From positions 6,334-24,363 of the forward strand of contig DBCQ01000025.1 in the NCBI GenBank assembly GCA_002293155.1: a stretch of 18,030 nt of DNA. Direction: 5' to 3'. The stretch's first letter is position 1. Each line of letters opens with the position of its first letter. This document shows positions 8,812 through 17,165 of the stretch, one piece after another. The notes under the pieces are model-generated. The model was given only the letters and a program-made list of their open reading frames with translations. It did not search any database and was not told the DNA's origin. Source of the DNA: Burkholderiales bacterium UBA954 (GTDB lineage Bacteria > Pseudomonadota > Gammaproteobacteria > Burkholderiales > Burkholderiaceae_A). The translations under genes were made by a program, and so were the position numbers.

Positions 8812-10005
8812 ATGCAGACACTGAGCGCAATGATTCGGGATGAGGTCGGGCAATCCGGAGGCTGGATCGGCTTTGATCTTTTTATGGGGTTAGCCTTGTA
8901 TGCCCCTGGTCTCGGCTATTACTGCGGTGGCGGCCGGCCTTTTGGGGGGCTGGGCTCGGCAGACCCCGCCGATTCTGGGGATTTTCTCACTGCGCCAATG
9001 CTCGGGCCCTGGCTTGCCGAGGCAATCTGGCATTGGGCTCGTCCGCTTGCCTCGCAGGCAGACCCGTTTCGAATCCGAGAGTTTGGCGGTGGCCGGGGGG
9101 ACTTGGCGGCCGCTTTACTGAGCTGTGCGCAGCGCGATCAGATCACCTGTCATCTTGAGGAGATCGAACTCAGTGCCAACTTACAGGCACTTCAGCGCCA
9201 GGCAACCGAGAGCTTTAAGACCGTGCGCTGGAGTCAGACCCTTTCTGATGGGTTTTCAGGGCTCGTTATTGCAAATGAGGTTCTTGATGCAATGCCGGTT
9301 AAGTGCTTCGAGTGGGTGGATGCACAGACCGTCCTTGAGTGGGGTGTTGAAATTGATTCCGATAGGACAAGTGAGGGGTCAGAATTCCGTTGGGCGCCGA
9401 GGCCTGCATCGGCTGGGCTTAGCGCAGTTGTGCAGCAGCGGCATCGTAATGCAGAGGCGCTTGGCCTTCATTGGGATAGTGGTTACCGCGGGGAGTACAA
9501 CCCCTGGAGTGCAGCCTGGCTAAATAGCCTGTCGGAATCAATTGATAGCGGCGCGATTGTGCTGATTGATTATGGCTTTATGCGCCCAGAGCTCGATCAT
9601 CCCGGCAGAACAAAAGGATCCTTATGCGCGCACTACCGCCATCAGCGCATTGATGATTTTGATGAGTTATTAAAGCGCGTTGGTGAGCAGGATCTCACCG
9701 CCCACGTTGATTTTTCACAGCTCTGTAGCGAGGCCGAGCAGGCGGGTTTTCAGGTCAATGGCCTTGTGACTCAGGCCCGATTTCTGATCAATGTTGGAAT
9801 CTTAGAGTCTGCTCAGAACATCCTTGACCAGACGACCGACACCATCAGCCGCACGCGACACCAACAGGCCCTGCATCAACTCTTGTCAGAACCGGAGATG
9901 GGTGAACGCTTCAAAGTGATGCTGCTTACAAAAAACCTTGATTCAGTGAGGCGTCAGACCCTGATCGAGAAAGGCTTTATTGCAGGCGATCGTTTAGGAA
10001 AATAA
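8812..10005 (+). CDS. SAM-dependent methyltransferase, MidA/NDUFAF7 family (DUF185/COG1565)
   Basis: A class I SAM-dependent methyltransferase of the family whose mitochondrial members (NDUFAF7, MidA) assist complex I assembly; NDUFAF7 dimethylates an arginine of NDUFS2. Numbering from the ATG at 8812 (397 residues), the family pattern is clear: [19 protein letters not shown] (19-37), [17 protein letters not shown] (56-72), the SAM glycine-rich motif [10 protein letters not shown] (90-99), NEVLDAMPV (155-163), IDYGF, and the late HYRHQRIDD ... QDLTAHVDF block. The frame is open upstream to 8704 with an ATG at 8776, but that stretch overlaps the divergent SDR gene and shows no family conservation, so 8812 is preferred. 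No strong Shine-Dalgarno is seen. The 3' end overlaps convergent cca by 12 bases. In bacteria the substrate of this family is not settled; a complex I role here is inference. Confidence 0.85.
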   Translation: MQTLSAMIRDEVGQSGGWIGFDLFMGLALYAPGLGYYCGGGRPFGGLGSADPADSGDFLTAPMLGPWLAEAIWHWARPLASQADPFRIREFGGGRGDLAAALLSCAQRDQITCHLEEIELSANLQALQRQATESFKTVRWSQTLSDGFSGLVIANEVLDAMPVKCFEWVDAQTVLEWGVEIDSDRTSEGSEFRWAPRPASAGLSAVVQQRHRNAEALGLHWDSGYRGEYNPWSAAWLNSLSESIDSGAIVLIDYGFMRPELDHPGRTKGSLCAHYRHQRIDDFDELLKRVGEQDLTAHVDFSQLCSEAEQAGFQVNGLVTQARFLINVGILESAQNILDQTTDTISRTRHQQALHQLLSEPEMGERFKVMLLTKNLDSVRRQTLIEKGFIAGDRLGK

Positions 10006-11229
10006 TGGAGACTGCCGCAGGTGTTCAATCCGCGCTAGCCGAACCACCTCTGCGATGCTGCCGGCGTGACCTGGGCCATCGCCTATCGGCCCCTTGGCCT
10101 CTCTAGCGTGCCAGGCTGCGGCTGCGGCTGCAACCGCATTGCCTGCCGCCTCACCAACAACCCACTGGGCTAGGCCTTGAAGTGTATTTGCGTGGTCTTG
10201 ACTGAGATAATTTGCGACTCTTAGACATCCAAGAAGCAATTCAAACCGCTCGGGTTTACGCAAGATGTCTGTTGCAGTTATCCAATTAAAGATCAACTCA
10301 GGGGATGCGGCTGTGATGTGATCAAGGGCATCGATCAAGGAGTCTCGAGTTAAAAAACTCTGGGTTAGCAGACTCGCGAGTGCCTGGTGGGATTTTGGGG
10401 CCTTAAACAAAGCAGGCTCAAAACAGTCAACGCCAGCATTATGAATGAGTAGAGCATAGCGGCCCTCAGCCGGGAGATTTTCCTCGGCCGCTCTATCAAG
10501 GTGCTCTAGAGCTTTCCTCTGAACACGGCCTGCGCCTTTCGTAATTGCAGCCCAGACCCCTGTGTCTTCTAAGACCCTCATCATGCGCGAGGGGGTCTTC
10601 GCCTCAAGTCCCTTACCGATTTCCTGCCAGATGCGCTCCGCCACCAATGCATCGGCCTCGCCGGACGCAACCATCGATTGACAGAGCATTTGTGTCTGGT
10701 CTGCAATTACAAAATCAGGCCACCGCGCTGCGAACCGGGCGAGTCGTAATAGTCGAACAGGGTCTTCCTGAAACGCCGGACTCACGTGCCGAAAGGTTTT
10801 CGCGTGAAGGTCGTCAATACCGCGAAATGGATCAATTAGCTGCCCGCTTTCGTCGAGTGCGATGGCGTTCATTGTTAGATCTCGGCGTGAGAGATCGTCT
10901 TCCAGAGTGACGCTCGGGTCGACATTAAACGTGAACCCCTTATAGCCCTTACTACTCTTTCTCTCAGTTCTTGCAAGCGCATATTCTTCGTGGGTGCTGG
11001 GGTGGAGAAAGACTGGGAAGTCTTTGCCAACAGGGGTAAATCCCGCGCCCACCATGTCCTCGATTCGGGCGCCAACAACCACAAAATCACGATCGCCTGA
11101 GGGCTCTTTGAGAAGGCAGTCACGGATCGCGCCACCGACGCAATAGATCTTTACCGAGGGTGGGAGTTTTCTGCAGGCTGTATCGCGGACCGGAACCAAG
11201 GCCGCGAAATCGGGATTATGTCTTTGCAC
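9994..11229 (-). CDS. cca: CCA-adding tRNA nucleotidyltransferase, degenerate C-terminal HD region
   Basis: Cca adds or repairs the 3' CCA of tRNAs using CTP and ATP. The class II nucleotidyltransferase core is evident: [10 protein letters not shown], then the metal-binding Asp pair in [10 protein letters not shown], the ARTERK segment, [23 protein letters not shown], and [15 protein letters not shown]. The C-terminal part looks like the bacterial form, with an ending resembling GxxIxExxxxARIxxLR. However, the segment aligning with the HD phosphohydrolase motif of E. coli Cca reads LIHNAGV at 10428-10448, with Asn for Asp, and the later HGH element is absent. The start is uncertain: no ATG precedes the conserved core. 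Candidates are TTG 11268, GTG 11265, GTG 11229 and TTG 11199, none with a good Shine-Dalgarno. I chose GTG 11229, which overlaps the upstream epimerase stop by 14 bases and would allow coupling. Confidence 0.88.
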   Translation of the reverse strand: MQRHNPDFAALVPVRDTACRKLPPSVKIYCVGGAIRDCLLKEPSGDRDFVVVGARIEDMVGAGFTPVGKDFPVFLHPSTHEEYALARTERKSSKGYKGFTFNVDPSVTLEDDLSRRDLTMNAIALDESGQLIDPFRGIDDLHAKTFRHVSPAFQEDPVRLLRLARFAARWPDFVIADQTQMLCQSMVASGEADALVAERIWQEIGKGLEAKTPSRMMRVLEDTGVWAAITKGAGRVQRKALEHLDRAAEENLPAEGRYALLIHNAGVDCFEPALFKAPKSHQALASLLTQSFLTRDSLIDALDHITAASPELIFNWITATDILRKPERFELLLGCLRVANYLSQDHANTLQGLAQWVVGEAAGNAVAAAAAAWHAREAKGPIGDGPGHAGSIAEVVRLARIEHLRQSPLFS

Positions 11230-12178
11230 GGCGATGCGACAGCCGTTGCCGGGGCGATTCCCCACCAAGGGTTGTAGGAATCACGGCATGAATTGATGAG
11301 GGGTTTGGTATTCCGAGATCTGCAGACATTGGTGCGCTACCAATATTGGGCACACTGGCAGAGGCGAGGTTATCGCGCGATAAGAGCGGCTTGCCTGGAA
11401 GATTCTCCATGATCCAGGCCTGCATCCAGGCGACGCCATCCGGAAGCGGGATGATGGGCCTTGGACAGCCCGCATAGGCACCGGCCCAGTGAACGAGTTC
11501 ATAAAGGGTGAGTACATCTGGCCCAACACACTCGTAGTTTTTTCCGATGGTTGAAGGTTTCTCAAGGCAGTTGGCGATTGCATTGGCTAGATCGGTTACA
11601 TGAATGGGCTGGAAACGGGCATGCGGAGTTGCAAGCGGAACGATTGGCGCGAATCGCTGTAATCGGGCAAATAGATTCATAAACTGATCATCCGCCCCGA
11701 AGACGACAGAGGGCCGCAGGATCGTGACATCAATATTCTGATTCGCCCGTAAGGCGGCTTCACCAGCGGCCTTTGAGCGCAGGTACATCGAGGGTGCCTG
11801 GTCCGCCGCCCCGAGCGCACTAATGTGAATGAGTCGGCGAATTTTTCGTCGATTCATGCAGCGTGCGATCCGCGCCGGAAGCTTGACATGGGCGGCGTCG
11901 AAATCGGGCCCCCAAGGCTTACCGGGTTTGCTATGTAATACCCCCACAAGATTGACGACCGCATCTGCATTCTCAAATGCGTTGTAGAGATCGGCCTCAT
12001 CATGTGGGCTGGCCTGCACGATTTCAATTCTTGGCAATAGCCAGAGCTCTTTAGCCTGTTCGCGATTGCGGGTAATCACGCGCACGGATTGTCCGCGGGA
12101 AATCAGAATGGACGCAAGCGAGCGGCCGATAAAGCCTGAGCCGCCAACAAGAACGACATCTGCATGTAGTAAAGCCAT
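11216..12178 (-). CDS. NAD(P)-binding epimerase-like protein, NDUFA9 subfamily
   Basis: An atypical extended SDR of 320 residues. It opens with a Rossmann strand and the dinucleotide loop GGSGFIG at 12-18, then RVITRN with an Arg suited to NADP(H). VVNLVG follows strand 4, and a YLRSK (YxxxK) pair follows the ISALGA strand. LRPSVVFG and the [11 protein letters not shown] segment are typical of the NDUFA9-like branch, named after the mitochondrial complex I accessory subunit that holds NADPH structurally. Bacterial members are usually called complex I NDUFA9 family or NAD(P)H-binding proteins; their reaction, if any, is unknown. An ATG with GGAG about 8 bases upstream fixes the start. It follows slt by 21 bases and its 3' end overlaps cca, so slt, this gene and cca probably form an operon. 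Subfamily fairly sure; enzymatic role not known. Confidence 0.85.
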   Translation of the reverse strand: MALLHADVVLVGGSGFIGRSLASILISRGQSVRVITRNREQAKELWLLPRIEIVQASPHDEADLYNAFENADAVVNLVGVLHSKPGKPWGPDFDAAHVKLPARIARCMNRRKIRRLIHISALGAADQAPSMYLRSKAAGEAALRANQNIDVTILRPSVVFGADDQFMNLFARLQRFAPIVPLATPHARFQPIHVTDLANAIANCLEKPSTIGKNYECVGPDVLTLYELVHWAGAYAGCPRPIIPLPDGVAWMQAWIMENLPGKPLLSRDNLASASVPNIGSAPMSADLGIPNPSSIHAVIPTTLGGESPRQRLSHRRAKT

Positions 12179-12199
12179 AAATCACTCCGGGGTCACGAA

Positions 12200-14227
12200 C
12201 TAGTCGGGAAGGACCTCACCAAGCAGCTGCCTGAGCGAGGGTACAACCCCACCATTATGAACCGCATGGTAAAGAACTGCATTGGCAAGTACACGCTTTA
12301 CATAGTCCCGGGTCTCTGAAAATGGAATTGATTCGGCAAAGGCTGCACCATCAATCCGTTGCGGTAAGGCAGCCCGCCAGCTAACGGCCCGAGATGGCCC
12401 CGCGTTGTAGGCGGCTGATGCGAGAAGAGCCGAGCCACCAAAGCGCTCGTGTAATTGACGCATGTAAGTCGTTCCAAGTTTTACATTGAGATTCACATCG
12501 GTGAGATGGAGGCCTGCAACATTCTTCATGCCACTATTTTTCGCAAGCATCTTCCCTGTTGCAGGCATGATCTGCATCAGACCAGAAGCACCGACCGAGG
12601 ACTTGATATCGGGGATAAATCGTGATTCCTGTCGAATCAATCCAAGGACCCACCATGGGTCAATTGCATTTTCTTTTGCGGCGGGCAGTACCGTTTCTTT
12701 AAAGGGCACGGGAAAGCGCAGCGAGAAGTCGTGCTCTTGCCGGGTGCGATCAGCGGCTGCAATCATTCGATCATAGAAACCGGCTGACCGCGCATGGAGA
12801 GCCGCCTGAATCAGCTCGGTGTCTGAGCGGTCTCGCATCGCGGCTGACCATTCCATAACGGCCTCGCCGCGAAGGCCAGCCTTCACTAAGGCATAGCTTC
12901 GGGCCAGGCTTTGGTCTTTATCGAGCCGCTGCCTGTCGGCAGGCGTGAGCGTCACCGCTGCCGGCGTTGGGATCTTGATTGTCGACCCAAGACTCTCTCG
13001 GGCTAGCATCCCGTAAAAACCAAAATCATCCCGTAGGTTAACGAGAATCGCCTCGGCGGCTGTTTTATTCTGGGTCTCACGCAATCCCACTGCTTTCCAA
13101 TATTGCCACGTAGGCTCGACCTGATCGCTCTCGCGCATCGCTGCAATGATCTCAAGTAATCGTGGCCATTCGTAACGTCGAATAGCCTCGCGGCCTGCAA
13201 TCTGCAGCGCAAAAGAGGGCTGCTGAGCAAGGCTTGTCCAACCCTCTAGCATCATGGTCCACGATTCGTTATGACTGCGTTGCCAGAGTGCCGCACCAAC
13301 AGCGAAGGCTGCGTAGTGGGCCTGATCCGGTGTTAGCGATTTACGATGATTTTTATAGCTTTGTAGCGATGAAAGGCTATTGACGCGAGCAGTCTTGAGA
13401 ATCTCGCCAAGCAATGTCTCGGTTTTAACGGGATCCGGCCCGCGGCTATGGGTATCTTGCACCTTGGCCTGGGTTCGCAACACCTCGATGTAGCGGCCAT
13501 GGCTAGAGTCACTGCCGACTTGCGCGGCCCAACGTGCACGCTGTCTTAGGTAGGCAAGGCTGACTTGCTCGTCTTTGGCGAGTTGGTCCACCAGTCCAAT
13601 GCAGGCATCACTTGTCTCCTGCCCGATGGCCAGTGATGCAAATTGGCCTTTCTCAAACGGGTTATCGACTGGCAACATGCCGAGCTTGGCTTTTGCGCAA
13701 GCGATCTGAGGCCCACTCAGGGTATCAGGAAGCATCGCTAATGCCTTTGAGGCGTCTTCCCAGAGGTTCTTGCCAATTAAGGCGTTGACCCAGTCACGTT
13801 GGGCATTTTCTTTTAGTGGGTGTTTGGAGTGACGCCCAACAAAACCCTCCACGTGGGCCTTCATCGCTTTGGCGTCGATGCCCGGCATGCCCAGCAACAG
13901 TTTTAGCCGCCAATAATCGGGCCAGGCCGCGAGCAGATGGCCTTGGGTTCGGACCATGAGCCGCTCAAGCTCCGGGAGTCGGCCTTTCTGAAAAGCCTCT
14001 TTGGCGGACACGATGAGGGCGTTTGAATCCTTCTGGCTCTCGTTTTTTTTATTGTCTTTGTGCTCGGTTTGTTTTTTTTGTTCGCCGGTTGTTTTGTTAT
14101 TTTTCGTGCTGGCATGAAGCGCCGATGCACTAGCGAGCAGCAAGAGCGCTAGGCATAGCCCGGCAAGACCCCCATGCAGAGAGCTCAAACGGGCAAGGAG
14201 CCTTTGAATTTCAGGCGATCGAATCAA
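12200..14227 (-). CDS. slt: Soluble lytic murein transglycosylase (Slt70-like, GH23)
   Basis: A periplasmic enzyme that cleaves the MurNAc-GlcNAc bond to leave 1,6-anhydro-MurNAc ends. The protein has an N-terminal export signal, a long helical (superhelical U-type) region, and a C-terminal GH23 domain. The domain shows the catalytic Glu (about residue 534) in IRQESRF, then GLMQIMPAT (about 549-557) and AAYNAGPSR (about 606-613). Start chosen: TTG at 14227, which has AGGGGAA eight bases upstream and gives a signal peptide with a basic n-region (R3, R9, R13), the core GLCLALLLLASA, and likely cleavage after ASA or LHA (36-39). The frame stays open to a TTG at 14302, but that adds 25 residues before a normal signal and overlaps the divergent gene. 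Right after the signal is a 30-residue Lys/Asn/Gln-rich linker encoded with two A8 tracts. 675 residues with this start, slightly longer than E. coli Slt70. Confidence 0.93.
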   Translation of the reverse strand: MIRSPEIQRLLARLSSLHGGLAGLCLALLLLASASALHASTKNNKTTGEQKKQTEHKDNKKNESQKDSNALIVSAKEAFQKGRLPELERLMVRTQGHLLAAWPDYWRLKLLLGMPGIDAKAMKAHVEGFVGRHSKHPLKENAQRDWVNALIGKNLWEDASKALAMLPDTLSGPQIACAKAKLGMLPVDNPFEKGQFASLAIGQETSDACIGLVDQLAKDEQVSLAYLRQRARWAAQVGSDSSHGRYIEVLRTQAKVQDTHSRGPDPVKTETLLGEILKTARVNSLSSLQSYKNHRKSLTPDQAHYAAFAVGAALWQRSHNESWTMMLEGWTSLAQQPSFALQIAGREAIRRYEWPRLLEIIAAMRESDQVEPTWQYWKAVGLRETQNKTAAEAILVNLRDDFGFYGMLARESLGSTIKIPTPAAVTLTPADRQRLDKDQSLARSYALVKAGLRGEAVMEWSAAMRDRSDTELIQAALHARSAGFYDRMIAAADRTRQEHDFSLRFPVPFKETVLPAAKENAIDPWWVLGLIRQESRFIPDIKSSVGASGLMQIMPATGKMLAKNSGMKNVAGLHLTDVNLNVKLGTTYMRQLHERFGGSALLASAAYNAGPSRAVSWRAALPQRIDGAAFAESIPFSETRDYVKRVLANAVLYHAVHNGGVVPSLRQLLGEVLPD

Positions 14228-14293
14228 TAAAGGGGTTCCCCTAGCAGGAATGGGCTGTTGAATTAGGCGCACAAGGGGTAAATTTACTCTGAA
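14228..14293. promoter_or_regulatory. Divergent slt / cyclo-ligase intergenic region with palindrome
   Basis: This 66-base gap between divergent starts must hold the promoters for both sides unless they lie inside the genes. It contains a perfect 10-bp palindrome, GTAAATTTAC (14278-14287), and an AGGGG/CCCCT inverted repeat (14231-14242) that includes the slt Shine-Dalgarno. On the plus strand TTGAAT and TAAATT look like weak -35/-10 elements, but the spacer is only 15 bases and the transcript would have almost no leader. The motifs are seen; promoter or operator function is a guess. Confidence 0.3.
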
Positions 14294-14866
14294 ATGTCGC
14301 AAATCTTATCGATCCCAAAAGATCCCCTTCGTAAGCAATTGCTAAGTCGTCGGGAAAAAATGTCTGGCCCGGCCCGTCTTGCCGCCGAGAAGAAAATCTC
14401 AGACACCTTATCAGCCCATGCAGTTCTACAGGGCTGGACGCATGTCGCGGTTTTTTTACCTTGGCGTGGAGAGCCCGATTTGATGGCAACCTGGCGCGCC
14501 TGGCACGCCCGTGGTATTCGGCTTGCCCTGCCTGTAGTGGTCTCGCGCGACCAGCCCCTCGTGATGCAGGCCTGGCAGCCGGGTGCGCCGCTGATTCGAG
14601 ATGCAATGGGACTATCGGTACCAGCGACAGCGGATGCGCTGGCCTGCGATACCTGGGTGATTCCTTGCGTGGGTATTGATTCAGCTGGCGGGCGACTCGG
14701 CGCAGGCAAGGGATTTTATGACCGAACCATTGCAGCAACTCCAACACCCTGGCCCCGATTGGTGGGCGTATGTTTTTCGCAAGGCTTACATCGCACACAG
14801 TTTGCAGAGCCCCATGACCTGCATCTGAATGCCTGCGTCACCGAGCAGGGCTGGCAGACGTTTTAA
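14294..14866 (+). CDS. fau: 5-formyltetrahydrofolate cyclo-ligase
   Basis: This cytoplasmic enzyme (MTHFS; YgfA/Fau in E. coli) uses ATP to convert 5-formyl-THF to 5,10-methenyl-THF, salvaging a dead-end folate that inhibits other folate enzymes. The N terminus has the family's KDPLRKQLLSRR (9-20) basic helix that helps bind ATP. FLPWRGEPDL (54-63) lies in the substrate-binding strand/loop. The hallmark RLGAGKGFYDR (134-144) is the phosphate/folate loop, followed by VGVCFSQG. Length 190, normal. The start is kept at 14294 because the basic helix is conserved; AGGGG lies about 15 bases away, too far for a good Shine-Dalgarno. The gene is divergent from slt and its last 29 bases overlap the 3' end of metF. 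No 6S RNA gene is visible beside it, unlike the E. coli ssrS-ygfA arrangement. Confidence 0.94.
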   Translation: MSQILSIPKDPLRKQLLSRREKMSGPARLAAEKKISDTLSAHAVLQGWTHVAVFLPWRGEPDLMATWRAWHARGIRLALPVVVSRDQPLVMQAWQPGAPLIRDAMGLSVPATADALACDTWVIPCVGIDSAGGRLGAGKGFYDRTIAATPTPWPRLVGVCFSQGLHRTQFAEPHDLHLNACVTEQGWQTF

Positions 14867-15713
14867 CCCTGATGGGCGCGTGAAGCCCCAGATCGTTAAC
14901 GATCGCAAGCGTCGGTTCAGCCCGATTCATGGTGTAGAAGTGCAGCCCAGGAACGCCCCCAGCAATCAGCTGATCGCAGAGGTCAGTGACCACCTCTTGT
15001 CCAAAGGCTTGTATCGAGGCAATGTCATCGCCGTAGCTCGCGAGTCGTTGGCGAATCCAGCGGGGAATTTCTGTTCCGCAGGCGTCAGAAAACCGGGCGA
15101 GCTGTGAGAAATTGGTAATCGGCATGATGCCTGCAATGATGGGGGCCTTGACCCCAAGTGCAAAAGCGTCATCGACAAATCTAAAGTAGGCATCTGAATT
15201 GAAAAAATATTGGGTAATGGCGCTATTGGCTCCTGCCGACATTTTTTCTGAAAAGAATCGAAGGTCATCTTCTGCGGTCTTGGCCTGGGGGTGGATCTCA
15301 GGATAGGCAGCCACCTCAATGCTAAACGCCTGACCATAGCGCTTGCGAATAAAGCGCACCAGATCGACGGCATGCTGGAACTCCCCTCCTTGACCATAGC
15401 CCGAGGGCAGATCGCCCCGAAGGGCTACCAGCTGCTGAATGCCGAGGGATTGATAGAGACCCAGAAGTTCTTCAATCTGGGCAGTGGTAGCCCCAACGCA
15501 GGAAATATGAGGGGCCACCTGAGAAAACACCGGCATCAGCTGGCGTACCGTATCGAGCGACCCTTCGCGTGTTGAGCCGCCAGCACCGTAGGTCACTGAA
15601 ACATACTCGGGGTCAATTTCCCGAAGTCGGTTTGCAGTGACCAACAACTTCTCGCTTGCCTCGGGAGTCTTCGGAGGGAAGAACTCAAGGCTAAGACTGA
15701 TGCGTGAACTCAT
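14838..15713 (-). CDS. metF: 5,10-methylenetetrahydrofolate reductase
   Basis: MetF, an FAD enzyme, reduces 5,10-methylene-THF to 5-methyl-THF with NAD(P)H, supplying the methyl group for methionine synthesis from homocysteine. The protein starts with the characteristic first strand SLEFFPPK, whose Glu10 corresponds to the catalytic Glu28 of E. coli. VTYGAGGSTREGS (40-52) and ALRGD with Asp101 (matching flavin-contacting Asp120) follow, and the TIM-barrel segments AAYPEIHP and TQYFFN are as expected. Length 291 against 296 in E. coli. It lies 21 bases downstream of ahcY on the same strand, without a strong Shine-Dalgarno, so it should be cotranscribed with ahcY and sit under the same SAH-responsive leader. 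Its 3' end overlaps the convergent cyclo-ligase gene by 29 bases. Confidence 0.97.
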   Translation of the reverse strand: MSSRISLSLEFFPPKTPEASEKLLVTANRLREIDPEYVSVTYGAGGSTREGSLDTVRQLMPVFSQVAPHISCVGATTAQIEELLGLYQSLGIQQLVALRGDLPSGYGQGGEFQHAVDLVRFIRKRYGQAFSIEVAAYPEIHPQAKTAEDDLRFFSEKMSAGANSAITQYFFNSDAYFRFVDDAFALGVKAPIIAGIMPITNFSQLARFSDACGTEIPRWIRQRLASYGDDIASIQAFGQEVVTDLCDQLIAGGVPGLHFYTMNRAEPTLAIVNDLGLHAPIRVKTSASPAR

Positions 15714-15734
15714 CGCGGGCAGAGCGCCGTCGGT

Positions 15735-17165
15735 TTAGTAGCGATAGGCATCGGGCTTATAGGGGCCTTCTACCGGCACACCGATATAACGGGCCTGATC
15801 ATCACTTAACTCAGTAAGCTGTGCGCCGAGTTTCGTGAGCTGAAGCCGAGCCACTTTTTCATCGAGATGCTTGGGAAGGACATAGACCTTGCCACTCTCA
15901 TAGAAATCCTTATGTGAGAAGAGCTCGATCTGCGCAATCACTTGGTTTGCAAATGACGAGCTCATGACATAACTCGGGTGGCCCGTACCGCAGCCGAGAT
16001 TAACCAGGCGGCCCTTGGCGAGCAGGATGATCCGCTTGCCGTCAGGGAAAATCACATGATCAACCTGGGGCTTAATCTCTTCCCACTTACATGTCGAGAG
16101 CGAGGCAACATCAATCTCGTTATCAAAGTGACCGATATTGCAGACAATTGACTGGTCCTTCATTGCCGCCATATGGTTGAAGTCGATGACATTTTTGTTT
16201 CCTGTGGCGGTTACAAAAATATCAGCCTTATCTGCCGCGTAATCCATGGTGACTACGCGGTACCCTTCCATGGCGGCCTGAAGCGCGCAGATCGGATCGA
16301 CCTCGGTAATCCAGACCTGTGCTGAGAGTGCACGAAGTGCCTGTGCAGAGCCCTTGCCAACATCGCCGTAACCGGCCACAACGGCGACCTTACCGGCAAT
16401 CATGACATCGGTGGCCCGCTTGATTGCGTCGACTAGAGATTCACGGCAGCCATAGAGGTTATCGAACTTGCTCTTGGTCACTGAGTCGTTGACGTTGATT
16501 GCACGAAAGGCGAGGCTTCCCTTGGCAGACATTTCTTTGAGACGATGAACACCGGTGGTGGTTTCCTCGGTGACGCCAATCACGGCCTTGAGATTGCGCT
16601 CATAAAAGCCAGGATCTTTCTGGAGTTGCCGCTTGATCGAGTTAAAAAGACAGATCTCTTCTTCGCTTTTGGGATTTGAGAGGACTGAGGGATCTTTTAC
16701 TGCATCGGTTCCGAGATGCAGCAGTAAAGTGGCATCGCCACCGTCATCAAGAATCATGTTTGAGGGCTTTGCATCGGGCCACTCAAAAATTCGGTGGGTG
16801 TAGTCCCAGTACTCTTCGAGTGTCTCGCCCTTGTAGGCATAGACGGCAATTCCGGATGCCGCAATCGCTGCTGCAGCATGATCCTGGGTTGAATAAATAT
16901 TGCATGAAGCCCATCGCACTTCTGCGCCGAGATCAACTAAGGTCTCGATCAGGACCGCGGTCTGAATTGTCATATGCAAAGAGCCCGTGATCCGCGCACC
17001 CGACAATGGTTTTCTTGATGCGTACTCTTGCCGGATTGCCATCAGGCCCGGCATTTCGGTCTCAGCGATACGAATTTCTTTGCGGCCCCAATCGGCCAAA
17101 GAGAGATCGGCCACCTTGTAATCGGGTTGACCATTTGCAGTTACAGGTTTTAAAACAGCGCTCAT
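15735..17165 (-). CDS. ahcY: Adenosylhomocysteinase (SAH hydrolase)
   Basis: AhcY reversibly splits S-adenosylhomocysteine, the product inhibitor of SAM-dependent methyltransferases, into adenosine and homocysteine using tightly bound NAD. Visible are the HMTIQTA segment (64-70), the STQDH substrate loop (92-96), [11 protein letters not shown] (226-236) holding the catalytic Lys231 and Asp235, the Rossmann motif GYGDVGKG (265-272), and the conserved C-terminal KPDAYRY whose Lys and Tyr reach into the NAD site of the neighbouring subunit. The 476-residue length, with a roughly 40-residue insertion around 150-190, is the longer form found in many Gram-negative bacteria. The ATG has an AAAGGAG Shine-Dalgarno seven bases upstream. 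An SAH riboswitch lies upstream and can control access to that site; metF follows after 21 bases. Confidence 0.98.
   Translation of the reverse strand: MSAVLKPVTANGQPDYKVADLSLADWGRKEIRIAETEMPGLMAIRQEYASRKPLSGARITGSLHMTIQTAVLIETLVDLGAEVRWASCNIYSTQDHAAAAIAASGIAVYAYKGETLEEYWDYTHRIFEWPDAKPSNMILDDGGDATLLLHLGTDAVKDPSVLSNPKSEEEICLFNSIKRQLQKDPGFYERNLKAVIGVTEETTTGVHRLKEMSAKGSLAFRAINVNDSVTKSKFDNLYGCRESLVDAIKRATDVMIAGKVAVVAGYGDVGKGSAQALRALSAQVWITEVDPICALQAAMEGYRVVTMDYAADKADIFVTATGNKNVIDFNHMAAMKDQSIVCNIGHFDNEIDVASLSTCKWEEIKPQVDHVIFPDGKRIILLAKGRLVNLGCGTGHPSYVMSSSFANQVIAQIELFSHKDFYESGKVYVLPKHLDEKVARLQLTKLGAQLTELSDDQARYIGVPVEGPYKPDAYRY

Noticed and set aside
9125..9523. A 132-codon frame inside the methyltransferase gene
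   Set aside because: A frame-shifted shadow of a gene with intact family motifs; no Shine-Dalgarno or homology signal.
10120..10140. A microsatellite-like run (ggctgcggctgcggctgcaac) in cca
   Set aside because: It encodes an Ala-rich helix (AVAAAAAAW) near the C terminus in frame; only three imperfect hexamer copies, too few to call a repeat locus.
14241..14798. A 185-codon open frame antisense to the cyclo-ligase gene, and a second one nested with it (14284-14709)
   Set aside because: They lie opposite a clear enzyme gene, are rich in Arg/Pro/Ala/Ser, and show no domain; they reflect codon bias of the real gene.
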